From Clostridia bacterium (lineage in GTDB: Bacteria > Bacillota > Clostridia > Oscillospirales > CAG-272), in contig JAFXHA010000039.1 in the NCBI GenBank assembly GCA_017536635.1, positions 1-62,446 on the forward strand: a DNA stretch of 62,446 nt, given 5' to 3'. Positions 49,971 through 58,888 of this stretch are shown here, piece after piece. The notes beneath the pieces were generated by a model. It did not search any database, had not been told where the DNA came from, and was given only the letters and a program-made list of their open reading frames with translations. Position 1 is the first letter of the stretch. Each line of letters opens with the position of its first letter. A program made the position numbers and the translations under genes.

Positions 49971-50034
49971 AACGGAGCGAAGCGGAGTTACCGGCCATCT
50001 TTAATAATACGTAAAATTGAAAAGGCACCCATAC

Positions 50035-50160
50035 GGGCGTCCTTTTTTGCTGGCTGAGATGACCGTTCGATTTGCCCCGAGCATTTGCAGAGCAAATGCG
50101 TCGGTGCACATTCGCCGCCAAAGCCGTCGGGGTGCTCGAACACCAGCGGCTGGGTGTGCA
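50035..50160. repeat. Family B repeat, copy 2
   Basis: Over about 125 bp it matches copy 1 with few changes, including the GCTGGCTGAGATGACC segment that is the complement of a tRNA-Gln 3' end, although no tRNA precedes it. The 49825-50429 interval holds only these repeats, a short unique region and the promoter of the next gene. Confidence 0.8.
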
Positions 50161-50346
50161 AATCCTCCATTCGCAAAGCGAATAGGAATACCCTGCTACA
50201 GGGGACTTTTCTCCGCTTTTTTGACTCTGAATCTTTTTGAAATTTTGTAGATGCATTTCGGGCATTTCGGGTCTGTAGACAGATTCGAACTGCCAACACA
50301 AAGCGTTTTTTTACTTATCAGGCGAATCGATTCGAAAAATGCGTTA

Positions 50347-50375
50347 TTGATTTGAATTGTTTTCTATGTTATAAT
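50347..50375 (+). promoter_or_regulatory. Promoter of the XRE-TPR gene
   Basis: TTGATT (50347-50352), a 17-bp spacer and TATAAT (50370-50375). Confidence 0.7.
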
Positions 50376-50429
50376 GTAGCCATCAAGTACTTGGTAAATG
50401 AACTTTGTTTAACCAAAGGAGAGTAATAT

Positions 50430-51473
50430 ATGGATATTGGAAATAAAATCAAACTATTGCGTCAAAAAATTGGAGCAACACAGGAGCAGCTCGGAGAAAA
50501 AATAGGAGTTAGCGCCCAATCCATATCAAAATGGGAAACGGGTGTGACAATGCCTGATATTACGCTGTTACCGATCTTATCAAGTGAGCTTGGTGTTACG
50601 ATCGACGAACTTTTCGATTTGACCGTAGAGCAGAAATTGCAACGAATAGAAAAAAGAATAGACATTGAAGGGGATTTAACCGACGATGTCTTTTATGAGT
50701 ATGAGAATATGTTGAAAATTCAGCTTGATGAATTTGAAGACAGAAGAAGAGTTTTGTCTTTGTTGGCAAGGCTTTATCATCATCGTGCAGAATCATATTT
50801 AAGTAAAGTAAGCAAATATGCCCGCGAAGCGATTCTGATTGCTCCCGAAATCAAGGACTGCCAATGGATGTTGCAGAAAGCGAATGGGGCAACCTCTTGG
50901 GATTGGAACATCTCAAATCATGTGGACGTTATAGATTTTTACAAAAAGGTAATAGCAAGCGACACGATCATTCCCAAAACGCCGTTGCCTTATTATTATC
51001 TTATTGATAATCTTATTGCCGATCACCGAACGAAAGAAGCAGAGGAATATTTGAACAAATGCGCGGAATTACCGGCTCACAGACCTTTCTTGATTCCTGT
51101 ATACAAGGCATATATTGCGCTTGCGGAATACGATGTGCAGAAAGCGGATGATATTATGAACTCTGCTTTAATAGAGTTTTCGGATAATACAGGGTTTCTT
51201 TTCGAGATTGCTCAGTACTACGCGCGTAAATGTGAGTATGAAAGGGCGATATCGTATTATGAAAAATCATGGGCATTAGAAGAATCTCAAAAGCCACGAT
51301 TTACGGACGCTCTTGAAGGTATTGCAACAATATATGAAATACTTGGAGATCACGCTAAAACGAATGAAACTTATGATAGAATGATTACTTGCCTCAAAAA
51401 CGAATGGGGGTATAAAGATGACGATGCTGCAGTCATCTGTGTAGAACGAAAGAAGAAAGCTTTGATCAAATAA
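50430..51473 (+). CDS. XRE-family HTH regulator with TPR-like C-terminal domain
   Basis: Residues 1-66 are a Cro/CI helix-turn-helix (KIKLLRQKIGATQEQLGEKIGVS, then SISKWETGVTMPDITLLP). Residues 95-340 are helical repeats resembling TPRs (YYYLIDNLIADHRTKEAEEYLNKCAEL, FEIAQYYARKCEYERAISYYEKSWAL, EGIATIYEILGDHAKTNETYDRMI). Such proteins often bind a peptide or partner protein. AAAGGAG precedes the ATG. It sits alone between two blocks of repeats, which hints at a recent insertion, though no element ends are visible. Confidence 0.87.
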   Translation: MDIGNKIKLLRQKIGATQEQLGEKIGVSAQSISKWETGVTMPDITLLPILSSELGVTIDELFDLTVEQKLQRIEKRIDIEGDLTDDVFYEYENMLKIQLDEFEDRRRVLSLLARLYHHRAESYLSKVSKYAREAILIAPEIKDCQWMLQKANGATSWDWNISNHVDVIDFYKKVIASDTIIPKTPLPYYYLIDNLIADHRTKEAEEYLNKCAELPAHRPFLIPVYKAYIALAEYDVQKADDIMNSALIEFSDNTGFLFEIAQYYARKCEYERAISYYEKSWALEESQKPRFTDALEGIATIYEILGDHAKTNETYDRMITCLKNEWGYKDDDAAVICVERKKKALIK

Positions 51474-51633
51474 TACATAGGACTCGTATGCAAGCATGGC
51501 GTTGCGCCCCGAAAGATAGCGGTTAAGTGCAACTCCCATCATCGCCAAGGGGTTAGTGTGCCCTCTGCCAAATCGCCGTGTATCTAAATCAGCCACACAC
51601 GGTTTTGTATCTAAATCGGACACATATCACAGC

Positions 51634-51690
51634 AAAAAAGGACGCCACGGGCGTCATTTTTTGCTGGCTGGGATGACCTTTCGATTTGCC
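51634..51690. repeat. Family B repeat, truncated copy 3
   Basis: It keeps the hairpin GGACGCC/GGCGTC, the T-tract, GCTGGCTGGGATGACC and CGATTTGCCCGAGCATTTG, then diverges. The 324 bp between 51474 and 51797 hold this copy, an unremarkable 150-bp stretch and the GH28 promoter; no gene is visible. Confidence 0.75.
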
Positions 51691-51730
51691 CGAGCATTTG
51701 TCAAGGCCAAAGCTTTTATGGTGAAAAAAC

Positions 51731-51759
51731 TTGACAATATGCTTGCTTTTTGCTAAAAT
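51731..51759 (+). promoter_or_regulatory. Promoter of the GH28 gene
   Basis: TTGACA (51731-51736), a 17-bp spacer and TAAAAT (51754-51759). It places transcription start after the upstream in-frame ATG at 51750. Confidence 0.8.
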
Positions 51760-51797
51760 GTTTATATAGTCCATATTTTATATTGGAGGGTAAACGA

Positions 51798-53036
51798 ATG
51801 AGAGAGTTTCATATTAAGAATTACGGCGCCGTTGGTGATGGAAAAACGCTTAATACTGTATCTATACAAAAAACAATAGACGAGTGCGCTGAGCATGGTG
51901 GCGGACGAGTCATTGTCGGAGAGGGCGTATATCTGAGCGGTTCTATTCGCTTAAAAAGCAACGTTGATCTTCATATTGAAGCGGACGGTTGCTTGCTTGG
52001 ATCTTCAGATTGTAACGATTTTCCCGAGAGAACGGACGTTGTTCACGTAGAGAGCTACAACCTTCCCAGACATAGAAACGCTTGCCTCATTTTTGCGGAG
52101 CGCTGCGAGAACATTTCCATTACGGGAATGGGGATCATCGACTGCAACGGAGAGTGCTTCGTTGAGAAAAAGGGCGAGGGATGGACAGGCTGGGAATATC
52201 AAAGATTGGATCTGCCCACTCCGCCAAGAGTAGTTTTTCTGACGGGATGTAAAAATGTCAGGATCGAAAACGTTACGATGCGTAATCAGCCGTCCGGTTG
52301 GTCATATTGGATACATGATTGCGATTTCGTTTCCTTTGATAAATGTAAGATACTTGCCAACGTTCAGTATCCGAACAACGACGGTATACATATAAACTCC
52401 AGCCGAAACGTAACAGTATCTAATTGTGATATAAATTGCGGAGACGATTGTATCATCGTCCGCGCTAACAATTTATCCTTGCCTGAGAATAAGGTTTGTG
52501 AGCGCGTAACCGTTACCAACTGCAATCTTACGAGTTACGCCAACGGTATTCGCATTGGTTGGATGGGAGACGGAGTGATCAGAAACTGTACGTTTTCAAA
52601 CATCGTTATGACCGACACGGTAACGGGAATAGGTATTACCTTACCGAAATTCAACACCGAGGCGCCCGATCACGGACGCGAGGAATCCGTAATTGAAAAT
52701 CTTAGCTTCAGTAATATCGTCATGGACGATATCTATGCTCATCCGATCAGAATATCACTTAGTCCGTCGGAGCATTCACGGTGCAAGGCTGTGCAAAATA
52801 TTTTCTTTTCCCAAATTCACGCAAGAGGACTTGAATTTCCTTTTGTAAAGGGGAACGAGGATTACGTTGTCAAAAATATCTACTTTAGCGATTGCAGCTT
52901 TGAAAAGGTGGAGGAGGATGCTCTTCCAAATTATCGCAAGCACGGTCCTGCTGCGTGGGAACGCGTTATTAACGCGCCGATCGTAAAATTTGCGGAAAAC
53001 GTTGTTTTCAATCAAACGACCTTTACTGCAAAATAA
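51798..53036 (+). CDS. Glycoside hydrolase family 28 (polygalacturonase-like)
   Basis: GH28 enzymes hydrolyse galacturonic acid linkages of pectin by inversion. The N-terminus has the pectate-lyase-superfamily start FHIKNYGAVGDGKTLNT. The right-handed beta-helix body carries NNDGIHI (family N-T-D) and INCGDDCIIVRA with the two catalytic aspartates. The usual G-H-G and R-I-K motifs are replaced by YANGIRIGWMG, so the exact specificity may be altered, for example towards exo-acting or rhamnogalacturonan substrates. There is no signal peptide (412 aa), implying imported oligomers. The start follows GGAGGG. The lipoprotein and MFS genes follow on the same strand. Confidence 0.9.
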   Translation: MREFHIKNYGAVGDGKTLNTVSIQKTIDECAEHGGGRVIVGEGVYLSGSIRLKSNVDLHIEADGCLLGSSDCNDFPERTDVVHVESYNLPRHRNACLIFAERCENISITGMGIIDCNGECFVEKKGEGWTGWEYQRLDLPTPPRVVFLTGCKNVRIENVTMRNQPSGWSYWIHDCDFVSFDKCKILANVQYPNNDGIHINSSRNVTVSNCDINCGDDCIIVRANNLSLPENKVCERVTVTNCNLTSYANGIRIGWMGDGVIRNCTFSNIVMTDTVTGIGITLPKFNTEAPDHGREESVIENLSFSNIVMDDIYAHPIRISLSPSEHSRCKAVQNIFFSQIHARGLEFPFVKGNEDYVVKNIYFSDCSFEKVEEDALPNYRKHGPAAWERVINAPIVKFAENVVFNQTTFTAK

Positions 53037-53108
53037 ATATCGTGCAGACGTTGAAATATAAAAATTCTTACTGATTTAATATCGTATATTAAGGAAAGGC
53101 TTGATATT

Positions 53109-53531
53109 ATGAAAAAAACATTAAAAAACATATTTTTTACCGTTGCCGCATTGATCTGCGTCGTTTCTCTCGCGTCGTGTAGCGGCGGAATAAAGGGAGA
53201 CGATGCCAAGGCGTATATAAACGATTTCTTTGACGCCGTATCGGCCGAGGATTACGAGAGAGCAGAAGCTCTGCTTCACCCGGACAGACCTGCCGATCTT
53301 GAAGAGTTTTTCCTTAATATCGAGAAAAAGGAAGCTCTCGATTTTCAGTCGGGTATTGAGGTTGAAAGATATACCGGAATGTCTTCCTCTTATTATGACA
53401 GTACGGTCGACGGATCAAGATATGAGCTTGTTATGCAGGTCAGCGTTGACGAGAAAAACGTGGAGTTTACGATCGAGATCGTGCAGAATGAAAACGGATA
53501 CGGAATCTATAATCTCAATCTGGATACCTGA
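53109..53531 (+). CDS. Small lipoprotein, NTF2-like/DUF4878-like
   Basis: A 140-residue lipoprotein with signal peptide and lipobox SLASC (Cys24). The mature part begins with a helix AKAYINDFFDAVSAEDYERAEALLHP, followed by beta strands (SRYELVMQVSVDEKNVEFTIEIVQNENGYGIYN-type pattern). This arrangement resembles NTF2-like lipoproteins such as DUF4878. No catalytic residues are evident. AAGG precedes the ATG. It lies 72 bp after GH28 and 63 bp before the MFS gene and may be co-transcribed. Confidence 0.7.
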   Translation: MKKTLKNIFFTVAALICVVSLASCSGGIKGDDAKAYINDFFDAVSAEDYERAEALLHPDRPADLEEFFLNIEKKEALDFQSGIEVERYTGMSSSYYDSTVDGSRYELVMQVSVDEKNVEFTIEIVQNENGYGIYNLNLDT

Positions 53532-53594
53532 TAGGGTAGCGGAGAATAGCTATGAAATTAGCAAAATAATAAATAAACCGAAAGGAATTGTGTT

Positions 53595-54902
53595 ATGAAA
53601 ACCAAGCTTTCAGGACGTTTCTGGCTTGCGCTTACGCTGTTCAGTCTCATCGGACAGATAGCGTGGGTGGTTGAGAATATGTATCTCAACGTATTTATCT
53701 ACAAAATGTTCAATGCCTCGGCAGCCGATATTTCGGCAATGGTCGCGGCGAGCGCTGTTGCGGCAACGCTTACCACCGTGTTTATCGGCGCTCTGTCAGA
53801 TAAGATAGGCAAGCGTAAGGTATTTATGTGCGGCGGATATATTCTCTGGGGAATCTCTATACTTTGCTTTATCCTTCTCAAAGAGGATATTATAAAGTCG
53901 GTATTTCCGATGGCGGTCTCGGCAGCATCGGTCGGCGTGTCGCTCGTTATCGTGCTTGACTGCGTTATGACGCTTTTCGGATCGAGCGCAAACGACGCGG
54001 CGTTCAACGCGTGGCTGACAGACAGTACCGACAGCACCAATCGCGGAGCTGCAGAGGGAATCAACGCAATGATGCCTCTGGTCGCGATACTTGCGGTGTT
54101 CGGCGGCTTTATGGCTTTCGATCTTAACGCGCCTCAAAGCTGGAGCTACATATTTGCCATTATCGGCGGAGTGGTAATACTTGTCGGTGTGCTCGGATTC
54201 TTTATAATCAAGGAGCCCCCGCTAACACCCGGCGAAAACGGATATTTCAGAACGGTGGTCCACGGATTCCTTCCGTCTACCGTCAAAGCAAATGCCGCGT
54301 TGTACGTATATCTTTTGGCGTTTATCATTTTCAATATTTCTATACAGATATTTATGCCTTATCTAATAATATACTATGAGGTGTCGCTTGATATGGCGAA
54401 CTACGTGTTCATTATGGCGCCCGCCATCATTCTTGCCTCGGCAGTTACTGCCGTTTGGGGCAAGGTCTACGACAAAAAGGGCTTTGATTTTTCGGCGTGG
54501 ATATCACTCGTTTGGCTTGCGTCCGGATACGTTGTACTGTTCTTCTTCAAGTCTACCGTCCCCGTGTTTATCGGCTCGCTGCTTATGATGTGCGGATACC
54601 TTGCGGGAATGGCAGTATTCGGCGCGCGCATACGCGATCTCACACCTGTCGGCAAGGCGGGAATGTTCCAGGGCGTCAGAATTTTCTCGCAGGTGCTTAT
54701 CCCGGGCGTTGTCGGACCTTTTATCGGCAAGAGCGTTCTCGCAAACGCAGAGAAGATCGTCAATAACGACGGAACCGAATCCTTTGTTCCAAATCAGAAT
54801 ATCTTTCTTGCGGCGCTCGTTGCTATCGCCGTGCTCGCAATATTCCTTTGGGTATTTCAAAGAATTACAAACAAGAAAACTTTAAAGGAGTTCAAAACAT
54901 GA
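53595..54902 (+). CDS. MFS/GPH-type sugar transporter
   Basis: This is a 435-residue membrane protein with about twelve helices. The MFS loop GALSDKIGKRKVFMCGGY lies between helices 2 and 3. The asparagine- and aspartate-rich helix with ANDAAFNAWLTDSTDSTNRG resembles the cation-sugar symporters of the GPH group. A second GKVYDKKGFDF loop is at mid-protein. The stop overlaps the GH36 start as ATGA, so it is translationally coupled to an alpha-galactosidase-like enzyme. Import of an alpha-galactoside is the straightforward inference. Confidence 0.85.
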   Translation: MKTKLSGRFWLALTLFSLIGQIAWVVENMYLNVFIYKMFNASAADISAMVAASAVAATLTTVFIGALSDKIGKRKVFMCGGYILWGISILCFILLKEDIIKSVFPMAVSAASVGVSLVIVLDCVMTLFGSSANDAAFNAWLTDSTDSTNRGAAEGINAMMPLVAILAVFGGFMAFDLNAPQSWSYIFAIIGGVVILVGVLGFFIIKEPPLTPGENGYFRTVVHGFLPSTVKANAALYVYLLAFIIFNISIQIFMPYLIIYYEVSLDMANYVFIMAPAIILASAVTAVWGKVYDKKGFDFSAWISLVWLASGYVVLFFFKSTVPVFIGSLLMMCGYLAGMAVFGARIRDLTPVGKAGMFQGVRIFSQVLIPGVVGPFIGKSVLANAEKIVNNDGTESFVPNQNIFLAALVAIAVLAIFLWVFQRITNKKTLKEFKT

Positions 54903-56893
54903 AAAAATATATGTTTGATTTTTTACAAGATCAGGCTCGAATATCTTTTTTGTTAGGCGGTGTAAGCTATAAAGAGCTTTCTCCAAAGATAGAGACAGAT
55001 AAAAACGAAAAGAGTATAAAAACGGTTTATACGTTTAAAGACGGACTTCGTCTTACCAACATCCTTCATTACTATCCCGAGTTCAACGCGTGCGATTGGG
55101 TAAACGAATGGGAAAACACGTCGGATGCTCCCACCGAAATAATTTCGGAGCTTTGGGATTGTTCAGTTGAGCTCCCTCTGCCGCCGTGCGCTGAAAAGCT
55201 CTCGAGCAGAGCGTATCTGCCAAAGTCTGAAAACGTAATAAAGGTATATTCTCCCTGCGGCTCGGAGTGGTCGGGAAATGAATTCTATTGCGACGTTGAC
55301 CGCATCAAATTAAATCACCGTCCGAATTGGCTTGAAAAAGTAGGCTCAAAGCATCAATACGCAACGTCGGGCGGACGCTCTGCCGATTCAAATATCGCAC
55401 CCTTCTTCAATATTCGCCACGACTATGCATCGCTCGGATATATTGCCGCTATCGGTTGGACGGGGCAGTGGAATGCCGAGATCGAGCGCAAGGAAGCTTC
55501 GGTTATATTTAAAAGCAAGATTGAGGACACTAATTTTCGAATCTTACCGGGCGAGCGTTTTCGCACTTCATCGGTTACGCTTATGGCATACTCAGGAAGC
55601 GTTCAGAATGGGCAGAATGCTTGGCGCAGGCTTGTAAAAGAGGTTTACTCTCCCATCGGTAAGAGTAACGTTCCGAGAGATCTGCCCTTCTGCGCAGGTC
55701 TTTGGGGCGGTATGAGCACCAAGGGTTGTCTTGACCGTATTCGCAAGGTTGAGGCAGCAAAGCTGCCCTTCAACTGCTATTGGATGGACGCAGGCTGGTA
55801 TGGCGCGGGAGACGCCGTCTCGCCCGATGAATATGAGGGCGATTGGGAACGGCACACTGGCAATTGGGAAATAAATCATTCAAGACATCCAGATCTACTA
55901 AAAGACGTAGTGAGTGAAATCTCAAAAAGCGATAAGCGTTTTTTGCTCTGGTTCGAGCCGGAGCGGGTGAGGAAGAGTGCGCCGATAGCCTTGAAGCACC
56001 CCGAATATTTGATATTCTCCGAAGACGAAAACAACTCAAACACGCTTCTAAACCTTGGAAACGAGGCGGCGTGGAGCTATTGCTTTGAAACTCTTTCTGA
56101 TCTCATCGAAAGGCTTAATGTTTCAATTTACCGTCAGGATTTTAATTTCCAGCCCTTGCCTTATTGGCGCAAAAACGATACTCCCGAGCGCCGTGGCATT
56201 ACCGAGATAAAACACATCAACGGAATGTATCGGCTTTGGGATGCGCTTCTTGAAAGATTTCCCTATCTTTTAATTGATAATTGCGCATCGGGTGGAAGAC
56301 GCATTGACATTGAAACCCTGCGGCGCTCCGTACCTCTCTGGAGAAGTGACGCGCAATGCCCTGCGGATCCAATCCCCGAGATAGCACAATCTCATGCTAT
56401 GTGCCATAGCGCGTGGATGCCTTATTCGGGCACGGGCGTGGGTCGAGTGTGGTTTGATACCTATCGCTTCAGGAGCGCGTATGCGCCGGCGCTGACCACT
56501 AATTTTACTTTTTCCGAGAGAAACGTTTTCGGGGATGATCCCGAAGCGATGAAGTGGCTTGATAAGATGTGTAACGAATACGTTCGCGTTCGCAGATATC
56601 TCAGTGAGGACGTTTATCCGCTTACTGATCCAAGCACCTCGGACGACGTCTGGGCAGCGATCCAATATCACGATCCTAAGACCGATTCCGGAATAATCCA
56701 GATATTCAGACGTGCCAACTCGCCCTATGAGGAAGCGTCGTTAAGGCTTTATGGGCTTGATCCCGAAAAAAAATATGCCTTTGAGGATGCGGACGGAGGC
56801 TTGTTTGAGGAGTTCGGAAAAGACCTGATCACTCTTGGACTACGCTTAAAAATTACCGAACGCAGAACAGCAAAGCTGTATTTTTACAAATAA
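54899..56893 (+). CDS. Glycoside hydrolase family 36 (alpha-galactosidase-like)
   Basis: The N-terminal 255 residues form the GH36 beta-sandwich. The TIM barrel starts at FCAGLWGGMSTKGCLDRI and contains CYWMDAGWYGAGD, LLWFEPERV, the nucleophile Asp414 in YRQDFNF and the acid/base Asp484 in LWRSDAQC. All catalytic positions are intact. At 664 aa it is a standard GH36. There is no signal peptide, so it works inside the cell. AAAGGAG precedes the ATG at 54899; an upstream start would lie deep in the MFS gene. Coupled to the transporter, it likely hydrolyses the imported alpha-galactoside, although GH36 also includes alpha-N-acetylgalactosaminidases. Confidence 0.92.
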   Translation: MKKYMFDFLQDQARISFLLGGVSYKELSPKIETDKNEKSIKTVYTFKDGLRLTNILHYYPEFNACDWVNEWENTSDAPTEIISELWDCSVELPLPPCAEKLSSRAYLPKSENVIKVYSPCGSEWSGNEFYCDVDRIKLNHRPNWLEKVGSKHQYATSGGRSADSNIAPFFNIRHDYASLGYIAAIGWTGQWNAEIERKEASVIFKSKIEDTNFRILPGERFRTSSVTLMAYSGSVQNGQNAWRRLVKEVYSPIGKSNVPRDLPFCAGLWGGMSTKGCLDRIRKVEAAKLPFNCYWMDAGWYGAGDAVSPDEYEGDWERHTGNWEINHSRHPDLLKDVVSEISKSDKRFLLWFEPERVRKSAPIALKHPEYLIFSEDENNSNTLLNLGNEAAWSYCFETLSDLIERLNVSIYRQDFNFQPLPYWRKNDTPERRGITEIKHINGMYRLWDALLERFPYLLIDNCASGGRRIDIETLRRSVPLWRSDAQCPADPIPEIAQSHAMCHSAWMPYSGTGVGRVWFDTYRFRSAYAPALTTNFTFSERNVFGDDPEAMKWLDKMCNEYVRVRRYLSEDVYPLTDPSTSDDVWAAIQYHDPKTDSGIIQIFRRANSPYEEASLRLYGLDPEKKYAFEDADGGLFEEFGKDLITLGLRLKITERRTAKLYFYK

Positions 56894-56921
56894 ATAAAAT
56901 GAATAATAGCAAATAATAAAC

Positions 56922-56952
56922 GGCTGCTTGGATATCAAGCAGCCGTTTTTGC
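56922..56952. terminator. Bidirectional terminator between GH36 and spo0A
   Basis: AAACGGCTGCTTG and CAAGCAGCCGTTT form a 13-bp stem around ATAT, followed by TTGCG. Confidence 0.85.
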
Positions 56953-57005
56953 GTGTCGGCGGCACCACCCATAGCGGCACGCAAAATTACGGTATTTAAA
57001 TGTAG

Positions 57006-57788
57006 TCAGAATAGCTTGTACTGAAGGCGGAGATTGTCGGCTATCATCGCGATAAACTCGCTGTTGGTAGGCTTTCCGCGGTTATTTTGGATCGTGTATC
57101 CGAAATAGGAATTGAGCGTGTCCACGTCGCCTCTGTCCCACGCGACCTCTATCGCGTGGCGAATGGCGCGCTCGACGCGAGACGTGGTGGTCTGGTATTT
57201 CTTGGCGACCGACGGATAGAGTATCTTCGTTACCGAGTTGATTATCTCGCTGTCCTTGACGGTGAGAAGTATTGCCGTACGGAGATACTGATATCCCTTG
57301 ATGTGCGCGGGAACGCCGATCTGATGAATTATCTTAGTTACCTGCGCCTCAATATCGGGCGCCTCTCTTTGCGCGTCTGAAAGCTGGGGAACACCGCCCG
57401 TGCGCCTGCTCGCTACGAGCGAGGTTATGTGTCGGCACAGACTTTCGGCGTTGTAGGGCTTTAGCATACAGAATTCAGCGCCCGCGTTCGCCGCCTCAAT
57501 AAATATGCTCTGATTTGATACCATCGAGACCACGATGAAGGACGGCGGCTTGTCCGGCGCGAAATTCAGCGATTTTGTGTTGCGGAGCACGCCGATACCG
57601 TCGAGCTTTGAGAGCCAGATATCGATTATAGCAACGTCGGGGTGAAAGTGTCCTATCTTTATCAGCGCTTCCTCGCCGTTGCAGGCTTCTTCAATTTTGG
57701 TAAATCCTGCGCGTCGGAGCTCTGTTATCAGCGATTGTCTTTGTGCGGCGTTTTCATCAGCGATAAGTATTTTTGTTGTGTTTTCCAT
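57006..57788 (-). CDS. spo0A: Sporulation master regulator Spo0A
   Basis: Spo0A is the response regulator that starts sporulation when phosphorylated. The receiver domain (residues 1-125) has the acidic pair Asp11/Glu12 (ILIADENAA), phosphoacceptor Asp56 in [13 protein letters not shown], and the switch lysine in MLKPYN. The C-terminal DNA-binding domain is the diagnostic Spo0A part: [45 protein letters not shown] and [22 protein letters not shown]. It lacks the usual upstream spoIVB within the window. It shows the host is, or recently was, a spore former. Promoter TTGAAC-17-TAAAAT lies at 57831-57859. Confidence 0.97.
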   Translation of the reverse strand: MENTTKILIADENAAQRQSLITELRRAGFTKIEEACNGEEALIKIGHFHPDVAIIDIWLSKLDGIGVLRNTKSLNFAPDKPPSFIVVSMVSNQSIFIEAANAGAEFCMLKPYNAESLCRHITSLVASRRTGGVPQLSDAQREAPDIEAQVTKIIHQIGVPAHIKGYQYLRTAILLTVKDSEIINSVTKILYPSVAKKYQTTTSRVERAIRHAIEVAWDRGDVDTLNSYFGYTIQNNRGKPTNSEFIAMIADNLRLQYKLF

Positions 57789-57830
57789 TTTTTTAACCTT
57801 AATCCTCCCATATTTTTACATTACACCCAT

Positions 57831-57859
57831 ATTTTACCATAATGTTCGCAAAAGTTCAA
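57831..57859 (-). promoter_or_regulatory. Promoter of spo0A
   Basis: On the minus strand, TTGAAC (57859-57854), a 17-bp spacer and TAAAAT (57836-57831). No clear Spo0A-binding box was seen near it. Confidence 0.6.
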
Positions 57860-57953
57860 GCGATTTACAAAAAAATTCCGACGAAAAAATCTACAAGAAT
57901 ATCAGGTAAAAAATGGAAATATTGCACAAAAGGGGAAAAACTCTTGATTTTTG

Positions 57954-57982
57954 TTGACAATGGGTTAATGATGTGATATAAT
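57954..57982 (+). promoter_or_regulatory. Promoter of the leucine-rich-repeat lipoprotein pair
   Basis: TTGACA (57954-57959), a 17-bp spacer and TATAAT (57977-57982), a perfect consensus, 154 bp before the first start codon. Confidence 0.85.
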
Positions 57983-57998
57983 AACAATGAAAATAGCA

Positions 57999-58072
57999 CC
58001 GACAATTTTATTGCCGTGCAATAGGATATCAGCGCATAGAGTTGTCGGACGGGATAGCTTTGTGCGTTTTTT
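57999..58072 (+). promoter_or_regulatory. Structured leader with overlapping stems and a terminator, candidate riboswitch
   Basis: CCGACAA (57999-58005) pairs with TTGTCGG (58042-58048) and encloses a small hairpin ATTGC-CGT-GCAAT (58010-58022). CGCATAGAG (58033-58041), inside that loop, pairs over nine bases including G-U pairs with CTTTGTGCG (58058-58066), followed by T6 (58067-58072). The two stems either form a pseudoknot or compete as terminator and antiterminator. I do not recognise the fold. The 57789-58135 gap holds this leader, both promoters and nothing else visible. Confidence 0.55.
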
Positions 58073-58135
58073 GCTTTATATCTACCAAATAAAGTGGAGA
58101 TATGGAAATATTAAAATACCGGATAGGAGGTTTTT

Positions 58136-58888
58136 ATGAAAACAGCGATTAAATTACTTGCTTTTGTTATGATTTGCGTTATCGTTGCGGCATCTTTTGC
58201 TGCGTGCTCGGAGAAACGTATACTTATTATTGACGATGATACGAACAGCTCTATGTCGTCGGGTGTATCTGACGTTACGTCAAATGACGATGATGCCGTA
58301 GAGCCGAGCAGTGAAACGTCGGAAGAATCATTAGATCCTTCGGAAAAAGTAAACGGCACATACGGTAATGAAACGATGCCGGACAATATTTACGTGCCTC
58401 AAGATACTATTGTAATCGAGGAGACTCGCGTTGTATACGGATATAACGATATTGTTGTAGATAATTTAATTTTTGATGAACTGAAGAATACGGTAATTGG
58501 ACATCTTACATTTAAATTGATAAACAACGATACTGAGTTTGCCGTAGCGGCGTGTAGCAACAATGCGAGTGTTATCATTCCGTCATCTATCAATTCTATT
58601 CCCGTAACGCAGATATACGATGAAGGATTTAAAGCTCGTTTTATTCCCGATATAGTTATTCCAAAGACGGTTAAATCTATAGGTATTGCGGCTTTTTCCG
58701 GCGGCGACTACAAGCCTCTTAATGCGGTATATTATGAGGGAACGGCAGAGGAGTGGAGAAGCATTAGTATTGATTCGTGGGCTAACGATCGCTTGATTAA
58801 AGCGCCCAAATTTTATTACTCCGATACCGAACCCACCGAGGAAGGCAATTATTGGCGCTACGTTGACGGTGTGCCGACGGTGTGGTGA
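58136..58888 (+). CDS. Lipoprotein with LRR_5 (BspA-like) segment, paralogue 1
   Basis: A 250-residue lipoprotein: signal and lipobox SFAAC (Cys23), directly followed by SEKRILIIDDD, then an acidic Ser/Asp/Glu-rich linker to about residue 75. Residues 135-225 hold BspA-type leucine-rich-repeat features (ASVIIPSSINSIPVTQIYDEGF, DIVIPKTVKSIGIAAFSGG), ending with NAVYYEGTAEEWRSI, common in surface LRR_5 proteins. Likely surface binding or adhesion. AGGAGG precedes the ATG. The stop overlaps the next start by one base (TGATG). Confidence 0.82.
   Translation: MKTAIKLLAFVMICVIVAASFAACSEKRILIIDDDTNSSMSSGVSDVTSNDDDAVEPSSETSEESLDPSEKVNGTYGNETMPDNIYVPQDTIVIEETRVVYGYNDIVVDNLIFDELKNTVIGHLTFKLINNDTEFAVAACSNNASVIIPSSINSIPVTQIYDEGFKARFIPDIVIPKTVKSIGIAAFSGGDYKPLNAVYYEGTAEEWRSISIDSWANDRLIKAPKFYYSDTEPTEEGNYWRYVDGVPTVW

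Noticed and set aside
49678-50301. Minus-strand 207-codon open frame through tRNA-Gln and the family B repeats
   Set aside because: It is an antisense reading of a tRNA and repeats; its sequence GWPDLNRRMPESKSG is the translation of the complementary tRNA strand, with no ribosome binding site.
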